From Linanthus parryae (taxonomy: Eukaryota > Streptophyta > Magnoliopsida > Ericales > Polemoniaceae): a stretch of DNA of 64,000 nt. Below are positions 20,225-30,835 of this stretch, in pieces (position 1 is the first letter of the stretch; every line of letters starts with the position of its first letter). The stretch lies in NCBI GenBank assembly GCA_023055425.1, contig JALGPY010000008.1:17395359-17459358 (forward strand), read 5' to 3'. The notes beneath the pieces are model-generated. The model was not told the DNA's origin. It saw only the letters and a program-made list of their open reading frames with translations, and did no database searches. Both the position numbers and the translations under genes were made by a program.

Positions 20225-22834
20225 TCATATGCGATAGCACTTCTTCCCGTTGGCGTAGAAACTCTCTATCTCTTTGCCTTCAGGGTCATGCTTTGCTATT
20301 CTCTTCAGAGTGTATACGCTCTTTCGTTGGTAAGCGATTCGCGGCGCCTCTTCGCGTGTGGGCGGCTTTTCCTTGGCATCCTCCCTTGTCACCATCACTC
20401 CCGCAGGTGACTGACCCTTGATATCTTCCCAAAGAGGTAAAGGAGTAGGGTTGAACGGCCCCGGTGTTTGCTCGTCCGCCATCTCGGTGAACCACACCGC
20501 CACGCTGAGATGTGCTTCATCCATGTTGAATGGATTCGTTGAAGCCGGTATTTCGACTATTCTGTCTTTCCAGATGGCTTTCATGACTTGGTGAGCTGTT
20601 GAAGGGACCGCGTCAAAGCGATGAATCCAGGCTCGTCCTATGATCATGTGATACGTAGTGTTCGCATCTATGACATAGAACTTCGCTGAGCACTTGATTT
20701 TGCCGATCTGAACGCCCAGGAGGATCCATCCAATCGTCATTCTAGAGTCTCTTCCAAATCCCATCAGCGGAGATGGACGCCTGACAATCTTGTGCTCGGG
20801 GATCCCTGCTAGCTTCAGTGTGTGGAGCGAAACGACGTTGACCGCTGCTCCTCCATCGACGAATGCTCTTTTGAACTCGACGCCATTGATGATGGCTGTC
20901 ACATACAGAGGCCTCTGGTGGCTCGCATCTGTCTTTTTGTCGCTGGCGGAAAAGGTCATAATCTTTTCTGTAGAGCGAGACGCCCTGATGACTTTCCCGT
21001 TGGAGACTACAAGGTCCTCCTCGTAGTCCTCTGCTATCCTCAGGATCGCTTTCGTCATTTCCGTCCGGCACTTCTCGGAGAAGTTCATTTCGTCGAAGAA
21101 TCTGCAAAAGCCGTGCGACCCCTTCATGCGGTCGGCACGTTCATCCTCTGTGTCTACGCTGTAGTCCTCGTCATCATGAAATTCGGCAATGATGGGCAGG
21201 CCATCCTCTGCGACTTCTTCCAGATCCACAATCGAGATCATGGAGACCTCTTTGCATTTTGAGTCTTGCTCCGCATGGGCAGGAAGTGGATTGCGCACAT
21301 CCTTCCTGTGATCGCTGACGATCAGCTCGCCGTTCTTCATCTTCTGGTTGAATACAATCTTGAGCTTCTTACATTCCGCTGTGGGATGCATGACCTTGCC
21401 GTGGTACTCGCACCACTTCGGGTCCCTCACCATCTCCTTGGAGGGTGTCTTCTCGAGCGGCGGTAGGACACCGTCCTTGCGCCACTGTCTGCAGAGGTCG
21501 CTTGCTTCCTCCACCGAACATGGCAGAGGTGGTACGTCGAAGTTCACAACCTTCGCCTGCTTCTGGGGTGAAACTGTATTGACCTCAGCTTCACGTCCCC
21601 TCTTATAACTGAATCTCCCGATTTTGTAGGTAGTACCGCTCGAGGATCGTTCCGGAGCGTTTTTCTTTTTCTGTCTCTCCACTATAGGCTCGATGTTCTT
21701 CGTGCATTCGATGAGCTTTGAAAATGTAGGTGTTTGCAGGTTGATGAGCATACCTTTGTATTCGTCTCGCATGCACTGCAGGCATATCTCTACAAGCCGG
21801 CTTTCAAGCATCGGATCTTTGCATTCCAAGGACTTCGGCCTGAACTTTTTGATGAAAGTTATCCCGTCCTCCTCGCGCTTCTGATACATCCGCGAGAGGT
21901 GGATCATTGTCACCTTTTCTTCCATCTGGAAGAACTTGGTATAGAACTTCTGGACCATGTCGTCCCAAGTCTTCACGGATCCGGCCTCCAGCGTTCGGTA
22001 CCACTTGTACGCTACGTTCCCCAAGGATTTTGGGAACTCTCGCATAAGCAGCTTGGGATCGGCTCCGTATGGTCCCATGACATCGATGAAACGCATGACA
22101 TGCTCATGAGCATTCCCGTTGACATCCTCGAACTTGTCCCATTTAGGAGCCTTATACCCTACCGGGTTAGGCATGAGATAGATCTCCCGTGGGATGGGTG
22201 GATCGTTGTCTAGCTTCGGGATGATGGTATCCGCGAATGATTGGTGAGCCAGAATAGTGTCCATGCGCTTCTGCAGAGACGTCATACATTCTGGGATGCT
22301 TCCCTCGGTAACAGGAGGAGGGGTCGCCGCAGGCGGAGGCGATACGTATGCCTCCGGAGGATTGGGGACATATTGGCCGTTCGCATTGCCCCGAATGTTC
22401 GTTGGAGGAGGCAAGGGATACTGCGAAGCCGGGTTAGATACCAAAGCCGGAGGCTGAGGAGTATGAGCAGCGAGAGGCAACATCTGAGCTGTTGACCCCT
22501 GAATTGAAGGTAGCTGCGTAGTCGCCGGTGGAGTCTGCAGATTAGGGTTGGGAGGTGTGGTTGACACTCCCAGTCCTGGAGCGGCAGGGGCTCCTCCTCC
22601 TTGAGAGACGGCGGTGGCTGGTGAAGGGTTTGGCGCAAGAGTGCCCAGAACGGCCAGGAACCATTCTAGCTGCGCAGACTGAGCTTTGAGAGCTTTCGCC
22701 TGACCTTGGACGGTGGCGTCCAGGGATTCTAGCGTCCGTGCCTCGCCGGGGGTCGTAGGAGTACGGCGGGTCTCCTCTCCTGAGGCAGCTTCGGTGGAAG
22801 GCGATTTGTTGCTGATATCATCCTCCTGAGACAT
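20225..22834 (-). CDS. Tat gag-protease polyprotein (open, truncated by stop)
   Basis: The chosen start is the ATG at 22834, 21 bases past the primer binding site; upstream in-frame codons are not ATG. The first 200 residues are P/A/T-rich. The Retrotrans_gag domain lies at about residues 220-370 (KWYRTLEAGSVKTWDDMVQK). A zinc-binding CEYHGKVMHPTAECKKL follows near residue 480. The retroviral-type aspartic protease (VTAIINGVEFKRAFVDGGAA) is near residues 630-760; its active site reads D-G-G instead of D-S/T-G, as is common in Tat elements. The frame ends at a TGA where the lineage normally continues into RT. At 869 codons it is the largest open part of this element and could still give Gag and protease. 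Confidence 0.88.
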   Translation of the reverse strand: MSQEDDISNKSPSTEAASGEETRRTPTTPGEARTLESLDATVQGQAKALKAQSAQLEWFLAVLGTLAPNPSPATAVSQGGGAPAAPGLGVSTTPPNPNLQTPPATTQLPSIQGSTAQMLPLAAHTPQPPALVSNPASQYPLPPPTNIRGNANGQYVPNPPEAYVSPPPAATPPPVTEGSIPECMTSLQKRMDTILAHQSFADTIIPKLDNDPPIPREIYLMPNPVGYKAPKWDKFEDVNGNAHEHVMRFIDVMGPYGADPKLLMREFPKSLGNVAYKWYRTLEAGSVKTWDDMVQKFYTKFFQMEEKVTMIHLSRMYQKREEDGITFIKKFRPKSLECKDPMLESRLVEICLQCMRDEYKGMLINLQTPTFSKLIECTKNIEPIVERQKKKNAPERSSSGTTYKIGRFSYKRGREAEVNTVSPQKQAKVVNFDVPPLPCSVEEASDLCRQWRKDGVLPPLEKTPSKEMVRDPKWCEYHGKVMHPTAECKKLKIVFNQKMKNGELIVSDHRKDVRNPLPAHAEQDSKCKEVSMISIVDLEEVAEDGLPIIAEFHDDEDYSVDTEDERADRMKGSHGFCRFFDEMNFSEKCRTEMTKAILRIAEDYEEDLVVSNGKVIRASRSTEKIMTFSASDKKTDASHQRPLYVTAIINGVEFKRAFVDGGAAVNVVSLHTLKLAGIPEHKIVRRPSPLMGFGRDSRMTIGWILLGVQIGKIKCSAKFYVIDANTTYHMIIGRAWIHRFDAVPSTAHQVMKAIWKDRIVEIPASTNPFNMDEAHLSVAVWFTEMADEQTPGPFNPTPLPLWEDIKGQSPAGVMVTREDAKEKPPTREEAPRIAYQRKSVYTLKRIAKHDPEGKEIESFYANGKKCYRI

Positions 22835-22854
22835 GGTTGCTTTTGTTGGTAAGT

Positions 22855-22871
22855 TCACGTCGGGTTCACCA
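22855..22871 (-). other. Primer binding site of the Tat element
   Basis: On the minus strand, three bases after the 5' LTR, the sequence reads TGGTGAACCCGACGTGA. Its complement ends in CCA, as expected for a tRNA 3' end. I do not assign the tRNA species. Confidence 0.65.
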
Positions 22872-22874
22872 AAA

Positions 22875-23487
22875 TGTGCACAAGAGATTCCGGCGGGGAG
22901 ACCTCCGTGTACACCGTAAGTAGAGGATCAGAGATGGCACATGAAGAGTTGGGTTGTGTGTAGGGAGAGAGTAAGGCAGTAGTAATGTCTGAGAGAGAGA
23001 CAGAGGTTTGGCAGAGCTTCCTCGTATGGCTAGTGCGTTCTCTTTTGTATGGAAAGGTTAACGTCCTATATATAGCAGGGAACGTGACCGTTGTAGTGTG
23101 GTTAATGCGCCCATTAATGGCGGCTTAATTAGCTTAACCACAACGGCACGTTCGTCCGAGTATATAGGGACCGTTACAGCACGTTATGCGCGAATACCGG
23201 AACCGTTATGAGGTTGACCGGGTTTGACCGGATTGACCGGGTTTATGGAGCTCGTGCCATAAATCTCTCAAAAGAAGTTACTAAAGGTCGCGCACGCGAC
23301 AGGACTTACTCTAGCCTCCAAACCACTAAGTCCCTACAATTCCCGTGCAGTGGTATGCGAGGGCTCTGTCTCGCAGCCCCCACATGGATCAGCTCGGCTG
23401 GTGATCCAGTGTGTGTGGAGCACAATATGGTGTGCTGGATGGTTGCCACATGGCCAAGATCTGTCAGCTCAGAAAGCACTATCTACA
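22875..23487 (-). repeat. 5' LTR of the Tat element (right copy)
   Basis: The 613-bp sequence is nearly identical to 8756-9383 apart from about 13 substitutions and the 15-bp length difference. It runs TGTAG to TGCACA in minus orientation and is followed on the outside by the CCTGG duplication. Confidence 0.93.
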
Positions 23488-24240
23488 CCTGGCTACTTCC
23501 TCCAGGCCCTTTTCCTTTCTTTGGTGCTGGTCCCTTTCCTTTCTTCACACTACTTGATTTTCTCTTCTTACTCTCATGAGTAACAGCCAAGGCAACATGA
23601 TGTCCTTCCTGCTTTAATCTCAGCTCCTCTTGAATGCACATACTAGTCAGCTCATTCAAATTCCACTTATCCTTCAGTGCATTATAAGTGATTTTGAATG
23701 GGCCAAACTTTGCAGGGAGTGAGTTCAGCACAAATGTAACCAGGAAGGGCTCATCAATTTTCATGCCTAGTGCTGCGAGTTTTGCAGCCTTATCAGCCAT
23801 GTTCAGGATGTGATCCTGAATTCCCTTATCTCCAACATATTTCATGATGGTCAATTCACACATGAGTGTGCTTGCTAGAGACTTGTCAGCCGCTTTAAAG
23901 CGCTCCTTAATAGTCTCTAACAGCTCCTTGGCACTTTCAACCTGAGGAAGGGAAGTCTTGATGTTATTCGCCACAATCATGCAAATAAACATCATACTCA
24001 GCCTATTTGACCTTTCCCAGACTTTCATAAGGCTAACCTCATCATCAGTGCTAGCACTAGTGATTTTCGCAGGTTTATCCTTAAGCAGTGCCACGTCAAG
24101 ATCCATGACACCCAAGTTGAATTGAACGTGTTCATACCATTCAGAGAAATTAGACCCGTGAAATTGCGGAATACCGGTAGCTTGTGAGTACAGTGAAACC
24201 GGAACATTAATTGTAAAAATGCAACAATTCTAAATAAGAT
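23488..24240 (-). pseudogene. Copia-2 gag, interrupted by the Tat insertion
   Basis: The frame opens near 24240 after a TAG, with no good ATG in frame, and shows the copia-type gag domain. Phrases include FHGSNFSEWYEHV, ELTIMKYVGDKGIQDHIL and FVLNSLPAKFGPF. A basic tail KKRKSSSVKKGKGPAPKKGK follows. The protein breaks exactly at the CCTGG target duplication; the matching zinc knuckle lies on the other side of the Tat element, just left of 8755. Apart from the missing start it is open for over 240 codons. Confidence 0.88.
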
Positions 24241-24768
24241 ATCATAATATACAATGCTCATAATAAGATCAAGAGTCATAATAAGATGAACCAACGACAT
24301 CACTACAATTTCTCCTTTGGGCGAGATTGTAGCACATCTATTGTTCACTCATATATAGGTGTAGTCGTTATACCTATGTAGGTCTAACATAATTCAAATC
24401 ACTTAAACAACCAGTCATGTCACCTTTGGACATCCAATCCTAATTGCCAAGTGAAACAAGTTATATTACCCTACCCAGTTCATGATTATTTGACCATGAC
24501 TATCCTTTGGGCTAGCCATAATCTTCTAACCAAGACTGCCATCGAGAATACTATTTTCCGTTATGTCGCCTCAAACAACAAATTTTATGTAATTTCGTAT
24601 TCACGAAACCAACTAGCATTGGTCACTTTGGCAACTACAACACCAGTTAATCTCATGAATACAAAACTAACAAACCGTATTCTCTAAAACCTTTAATTTG
24701 AGTTTCACCTTTTATTTGCAAAATGCGAGTGTCTAATAATTTAATTGCAGACTTTAACATTACTGTAA
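24241..24768 (-). other. Copia-2 leader, part between gag and the MITE
   Basis: This AT-rich sequence lies between the gag start and the Harbinger-like MITE. It contains no gene I can support. Together with 25634-26239 it would form the copia-2 5' leader. Confidence 0.45.
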
Positions 24769-25630
24769 GGGCATCTCCAACCCCATGGGGGGAGGGGGAG
24801 GGGGAAGGGGAAAATCGTATAAAAATACGATTCATGTCCAACCCCATGGGGGAAGGGGAGGGGGAGGGGTGCTATGGGGATAAAGTTTGCCTTGAGTGAG
24901 GGATGGTTAGGGGGGATTTTCCCATGGACATCCCCTCCCCCTCCCGCTACATGGAATGATTAATTAATTGATTATTTGATAATTTTAATTACACATACTA
25001 ATATTTGTGTTATATTATGTATTTTATTATTATGATTAATATTTTTTTTTTTAAAAATTAATAATGTATTCACAATTTTTGGAAATTATATTTACGAAAA
25101 GTCATCGTTAACTTATTTTTTTTTAAATTTAATCCTTTCAACTAACGAAAGAACTTGTAATCGTTGTTAGGTTGGTTTATTTCAATTTGTGTGTTTTATC
25201 GCTCTACTCGTTGCATTTTTGTATTAGTGTTTAATTTTAGTTCTTGTAATAACGACTTTTCCGTACTTGTAATCATTATATTTTTGAATAAAAGTTTTGT
25301 TTGTTAATATTATTTCAATTATTATTAGTATTATTGTCATTGTTATTATTATAACATTTTTTGTGTGTATGTCTGTGTGTGTGTATATATCTACACATTG
25401 GCAAACAATTTTTCATTTACTTTTCTTGGTATTAATAATTCATTTTTAAATTATTAAATAAATATTACAAATTATTTTTTTGAGTGGGGGAAAGAAATGG
25501 GTTGGAGACGATTAGTAGTTTGGCGGAAGGGGAGAGGGAGGGGGAGGGAGAAATGGTAGGCCCGTGGGGGGATGGGAAGGGGGAGGGGGAGGTGTGGGGA
25601 GGGGAAAAAAGCAATGGGTTGGAGATGCTC
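24769..25630. mobile_element. Harbinger-like MITE, 862 bp, TSD TAA
   Basis: The ends are inverted: gggcatctccaacccc at the left and gggttggagatgctc at the right. TAA occurs directly outside both ends (24766-24768 and 25631-25633). Three-base TWA duplications and this type of terminal repeat fit the PIF/Harbinger superfamily. Just inside both ends are G-rich runs (ggggagg-type, about 24784-24930 and 25500-25605), and the centre is very AT-rich. It has no coding capacity, so it is non-autonomous. Confidence 0.8.
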
Positions 25631-25633
25631 TAA

Positions 25634-26239
25634 TATGAACTTTTATGACACTTCATTTTGCAAACACTCAACAAACACACTGTTAGTTCTACACTATGTC
25701 AAAACCATAACATTAACTATATGTGATTGACCCAACAGAAACAATGGCACTTTGAGAACAAGAAAAGAAGACCAACAGATTAAAGTTTGGACATATTCTC
25801 TTGACGTAGGAGATACACATAGCAGACATACATTACGCCATTAACAAGACCTTTCCTCTTTAAAGTACGTCAATGGCTATACAGTTTGCATCATGAATCA
25901 AACCCTCATACTTCATTCTTAACATAGAGAATTAAATAATGACACCAAACTTTTACATTCCACATGCAATCAAGGCACAGAATAGAGAAGTAATGCTCAA
26001 ACTTTAGACTTTTGACCACAAAATTTACATGGTGGTCAAGTAGTCAATTTAGAATATTTGGTCACAAGTAGTCAATTTAGAAACGGCAGAGACTAAAAAA
26101 AGATTGACTGAAAACTAACTGCTCACAAAGTGGACATCGTCGGAACAACGGCCAGGGTCGGCGAATCACAATGACGACAAACACATAATACGGCATGTTT
26201 TTCAATTAATTCCAAAACAGAATTGATTTCAAAACTAGG
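25634..26239 (-). other. Copia-2 leader, part next to the primer binding site
   Basis: The stretch between the MITE and the primer binding site contains no supported gene. It is presumed copia-2 leader by position only. Confidence 0.4.
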
Positions 26240-26251
26240 GCTCTGATACCA
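26240..26251 (-). other. Primer binding site of copia-2
   Basis: The minus strand reads TGGTATCAGAGC, the classic site for initiator tRNA-Met used by plant copia elements, nine bases inside the LTR end. Confidence 0.85.
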
Positions 26252-26260
26252 AATATAAGC

Positions 26261-27096
26261 TGTAATTGAACTACAACGCGAAAAACCCTAATGCAAAGAA
26301 CGTGAAATCAATTCGTCTCAAGAACAATCAAACACTGTAATAACAGAAAAGCGTACCGTTCGCTATGGAATTGAAGAAACCTTTGATCCTTTCCTGCTTT
26401 GGCTGAAATCGCAGTACCTCATCTTGATTGGAACTGTGATTGACGGACTCTCCTTCTTCTCTCTGTCTCCCTCAGTAATACACAACTGTTTTCTGTGATT
26501 GATGGAACAGATGTTGATTTCTCTAATCAACTGTTAGAGGAGGAGTTGTGTCTCTTTTTATGGAGGAGAGAAGAGGGCCACGTTCATCTCTAATACCCAC
26601 TATCAGAAAACCACCAACCATCATGGCCTTAATTATCTGATAGTGGGTTAATGAAATAATTTAATAAATTACATAAATAGGTATATATAATTATCAGCTT
26701 TAATATTTAATAGTAGAGTCCAACTATAATAAAAACACTTAGGTTAGTGGACCAAATAATAAGCACGTGAGTTTACATCGAGTTGAGAGAGATTAGTGAG
26801 AGATATCTTTGAGCGGATGTGTGAGGTTAGGGTTTCATGGTTGTAGGCCATGAGGAGGAGAGTGCGGCGTCGACATGGTCCGCGGATTGAGCCGTCTCTC
26901 CCCTGCGATGTATTACCTCATTGATATAGTGAAATTCTCCTCCTCCCGTGGATGTAGGCGGTTTGGCCGAACCACATTAAATTCTTGTGTTGTCGTTTTT
27001 CTTCTCCTATATGGCGTGTGTTGAGTGTGTGATCGTGCGGCGTTGTTTTTGCTTCCGTTGCGGCGGGAATTCGGGTTGACGAGTAATTCCCCAACA
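26261..27096 (-). repeat. 5' LTR of copia-2
   Basis: In minus orientation it starts TGTTGGGGAATTACTCG and ends ...AATTACA next to the primer binding site, giving about 836 bp. The partner LTR is missing, so the limits rest on TG, CA and PBS position. Bases 27097-27285 to its right show nothing recognisable. Confidence 0.65.
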
Positions 27097-27285
27097 ATGT
27101 AAACATTCCAAATTGCTTGCTGATACACAACAATAAATCTATGCCGCCTAACCAAATGGCTAGGATTCTTAATACATGAGTTTTTCTGGAAAATATCCTT
27201 ATCGTCCCATCATATTTCCTGTGAAGAGACCACCCCTAACCCATCAAAACATATAACTAGCACCCAGTGCAACTATTATATTATA

Positions 27286-27352
27286 CTAGCCGTTACCCCG
27301 CGTGTTGCGCGGATTATACTATACTAGCCGTTACCCCGCGTGTTGCGCGGGG
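27286..27352 (-). repeat. Two Helitron 3' termini in tandem
   Basis: The phrase actagccgttaccccgcgtg followed by ttgcgcgg occurs twice, starting at 27285 and 27323. Each unit is a CCGCG/CGCGG hairpin preceded by ctag. Such doubled ends can arise when a Helitron inserts next to another end or when termination is bypassed. Confidence 0.75.
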
Positions 27353-29082
27353 CCGGCGAGGACGTAATATGTTATTTCTCTATTGAAGAAATTATAATTT
27401 TCTCTTTTCATGTAGATAGAAATGCCCATTGTTTTTCTTTTGTAGTTCGTGTTTTTACATTTGCTATTGTTCTAAAGGTAGTCCCTCAGTACCATTTTTT
27501 GGCGAAAAATCTCTTATATTCATGTCAAATTTTTGCTGGAATAAAATATTTGAAAGAAGTACGTGTTACCGAGACAAAGTCATGCATTACAGAATAACCA
27601 AAACTTTTAATTTTTATATAATGTTATATGAAGATAAGTTCTTGAACTATCTCCCTCCTAACTTTGGTTTTGGAAAAAGCTCTATCTGTCAAAATTCTAT
27701 GGTGGTTCGTGAAAGTTATATTTTCAGACTAAGATTTATTCTCAAAATAGTATGATTGTCTTCAAATCAACCATATAAAAATTTAAATGGAGAACATCTA
27801 AAGATGGTTTGAAAGGATGTGAAGGAAAAGAGGTGCTGGTACTACACAAAAAAGGATTAGTGTATCATGTAAAATGCACGTTGTGCATCTAGAGTAAGGA
27901 TATATAGAAAGTATAAGTTTGATTACCCTGTAAAAAAAAAGACAAGTATTAAGTTAAATAAGAAATGCACTGAAAAGTTTTGTAAACTTCTATAATATGC
28001 TAAAATATGTCAAAGTGATTAACACACACACAAAAAAAAATGTAATTTGTTTGTTGTGAAAAACACAATACAAATACACGTAGAGTCCTTTTGCTATAAG
28101 AGTGGCTAAAGGAATCCAAAATCTGTCAATTCTTGATGGCAATTGTCTCAGTCATTCTTCAGATAGAGACACGTCGAAAGTTAATGACTTTCAATAATCA
28201 AATACTTGTATGACCCTCACGTTTCCAAGAAGCTAATACCACCTATTGCAGTCGTCTGCCATATAAATGCATTGTTGTATGCCAAATTTCAGAGTTACGT
28301 CGTGTTTTGTCATTCTTCCCTAAAAGAGCAATGGTCACATTTCTTTGTAGAACCTATGTAATTTAGTTTGACTATGACAGTTTATCCCATATTCTCAAAG
28401 TGAGGAACTGATACAATGTGACATTTATCGCCCAAGTAAGAATATTGAAAGAATTACTTGTTTTTGGGCAATAAGAAGAATACGTATGAACCTCATACGC
28501 CCATATTATTTATTAAGCTCATTGTGATGCAACAATATATAATTAACTATAAAAATTTAAAAATATTATACCGATAAAATTAAATTGTTGGTCATTTTCT
28601 TGCATCCAACAATGAACTTTTTACAATTAGAATTAACAATTTAGAGATATTGACTAACATTACAACATTAAAATGGGGAGTAATTGCTCATGAGTTACGA
28701 ATATTAAAAGTAGCAGTAGAATTGTAATGACAAAGCAATATGTGGGTATATGTCAATTTTTATTGGTTGTTTATGTGAAAATGACATGTAGGATAACACA
28801 TGTCACATTTATAATGATTCTTAAAATACAAATGGCGTTTGGTTTCATCTTAGGACATTTATACTTTATATATTATTATAACATATACTCTTTCCAACTG
28901 TTTGAAAAAAAATTGATTCGTATGTTATAATTGCCTCTATACCATATTCAAATATACGACCTTACATTGTCGCCGGCCAATAATCATCCATTCGTGGAGT
29001 AATCCACTTGTCTAATTTAAGAGATTCACTTGTTTTCATTTCATAAAAAAAGTTGACAGATGCTATTTCAATTGTCATTTCT

Positions 29083-29200
29083 TTCACACAAAAAAATGCA
29101 GTGTATGTAAAAAGAGTGATAGCTCAGTGGTAGAGGTTTTCAAGTATCTGCATGAGGAACCAGGGTCCAAAACCGGCTACTTGATGTAATTCTAAAAAAA
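29083..29200 (+). mobile_element. Short tRNA-derived SINE-like element
   Basis: A box A-like sequence gatagctcagtggtagagg lies at about 29119-29137 and a box B-like ggtccaaaacc at about 29164-29174. The element ends in an A-run at 29194-29200. It is flanked by a perfect direct repeat attgtcatttct (29071-29082 and 29201-29212), which fits target-primed retroposition. It is about 118 bp, short for a plant SINE. Confidence 0.65.
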
Positions 29201-29824
29201 ATTGTCATTTCTATTAATACATAGAAAATCAAACCAGAAACTGAAAACAGACATAATTATCAAGTTCTATATTGTTGACATTATTATAACTATACTATCA
29301 CACAATTTTATAATAATTGTTTGTTTTTTAGAAGCAAATGAGAATAACTTGTTGCTGTATAACAAATATTTTTACCCAATTATATAGTAAATTTTTACAC
29401 TCTTAATGAAAATTTCTTTTATTACATAATTGAAAATAATGTATCAAGTAGATTAGGTACATGTTAATTCCATGTTGTATGTACGACTGTTGACGGAATG
29501 ATATGGTTATTGATATTTGACCACCTATAAAAACATAATATAGCATAATTTATAGTAGGGTTTACGTATATGTATGAACTCATATAGCATAATTTATAGA
29601 TGGATATGAATAATAATAGTTTATAGATATTCAAGAATTTGAATTTTATAGACCTAAAATATATACATATAAATAATTATATACATATATATACATATAT
29701 TTATAAGGTTAACATGGGTATAGTACACCCAATGATAAGTGGCATGTTGAATTTCACCTTAATCGTCCTTCTAAATTTTAATTTATAGATATATAGGACA
29801 TAACATGAGATTCTTACAATTATA

Positions 29825-30401
29825 TATTATTATTTTTTTGAAAATTACAATTATATATTATACGAATACATATATTTATTTTACAATTCATAACTACATT
29901 TAGAATAAAAATATAGATAAATTAGATGTCACGACAAATTTTTATTTAGTCATTAGATGTCTAATAAAGTTTGTAACTCCTTTCAAATTTATATCTGAAA
30001 ATTAAATGCAAATGCAAGTTTTATATGGATGAGTCATTCATTACATGTTATAATTCTATTGGACTACATATGACCTATGATGACATGGGTAGACACATAT
30101 CTTTATTACAATAACAATGAATTGCCATGTGGCGATTTCATGTTCAATCTCAGGACTTTTTTGCTTTTATATATTATATAAGATTATTTTTTTTGAAAAT
30201 TACAATTATATATTATACGAATACATATTTTTATTTTACAATACATAACTACATTTAGAAAAAAAATATAGATAAATTAGATGTCACGACCAATTTTTAT
30301 TTAGTCATTAGATGTCTAATAAAGTTTGTACTTTCAAATTTATATCTGAAAATTATATGCAAATGCAAGTTTTATATGGATGAGTCATTCATTACATGTT
30401 A
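29825..30401. repeat. Direct duplication of the Helitron A 5' region
   Basis: The segment 29825-30050 (gaaaattacaattatatatt... ggatgagtcattcattacat) is repeated at 30186-30401. Its continuation past the insertion point reappears at 50796-50814 and 54198-54314. Unit 1 therefore ends at the inner Helitron 5' terminus (30183) and unit 2 at the outer one (54314). The units differ by scattered changes. Unit 1 is uninterrupted and serves as an empty-site reference. Confidence 0.85.
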
Positions 30402-30583
30402 CTAGTCGTTATCCCGCGCATTGCGCGGGGATAATGTGTTCATGATATACTGATTACTCTTGGCAATAATATTACTTGGCTCCACTCGCAATTCATGCCA
30501 TAAATGTAACTTTATGTGACCTTTCCAGCATGGTACGTAATTATGATCATTATTCATAAAGGTTTGTTCGATTTTATTTTTTT

Positions 30584-30835
30584 ATTCTGGAAAAATTATT
30601 GCATGGTGTTCATGATCATTATTCTTTAAATGTTATAAACCCTTAAAATTGAAAAAATAAAAATAAACTGCATTACATATGTTCTTGGTCAGCGATTTCA
30701 AAACAAATTTGTTGTTTCTGGAAAAATACTGCATGGTGTTCATGATCATTATTCTTTAAATGTTATAAACCCTTAATATTGAAAAAAATAAAAATAAACT
30801 GCATTACGTATGTTCTTGGTCAGCGTTTTCAAAAT
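30584..30835. repeat. ~125-bp tandem duplication inside Helitron B
   Basis: Two units (about 30584-30711 and 30715-30835) share gcatggtgttcatgatcatt, gttataaacccttaa and gttcttggtcagcg in order, with few differences. The surrounding 30836-31549 is AT-rich and shows no supported gene. Confidence 0.8.

Larger units (their letters stand above)
8756..23487 (-). mobile_element. Tat-type Ty3/gypsy element with antisense plant mobile domain gene
   Basis: The element is flanked by CCTGG duplications (8751-8755 and 23488-23492) and interrupts the copia-2 gag. Its LTRs run TG to CA in minus orientation: 22875-23487 is the 5' LTR and 8756-9383 the 3' LTR. Internal order on the minus strand is PBS, gag-protease, RT, RNase H, a second RNase H, then integrase. 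A long region follows with a tandem array and an opposite-strand gene, then the polypurine tract. The second RNase H is the hallmark of the Tat lineage as known from the family. By eye the LTRs differ at about 13 positions plus one 15-bp indel, so the insertion is fairly recent. Gag-pol nevertheless carries stops. Confidence 0.93.
7119..27096 (-). mobile_element. Copia-2: decayed Ty1/copia element split by nested insertions
   Basis: From right to left on the minus strand the parts are 5' LTR (26261-27096), tRNA-Met-type primer binding site (26240-26251), leader, gag (about 24240 to 23488), then zinc knuckle, protease and integrase (8755-7119). The gag and zinc knuckle are separated by the Tat gypsy element, whose CCTGG target duplication occurs on both sides (8751-8755 and 23488-23492). 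A Harbinger-like MITE sits in the leader. Reverse transcriptase, RNase H and the 3' LTR are absent: the copia sequence ends in the integrase-RT linker near 7119 against the Athila-like gag. This points to a deletion joining two elements. Confidence 0.85.

Noticed and set aside
29113..29175. Functional tRNA gene suggested by box A and box B motifs
   Set aside because: The sequence does not close a cloverleaf and ends in an A-run with flanking duplications; a retroposon fits better.
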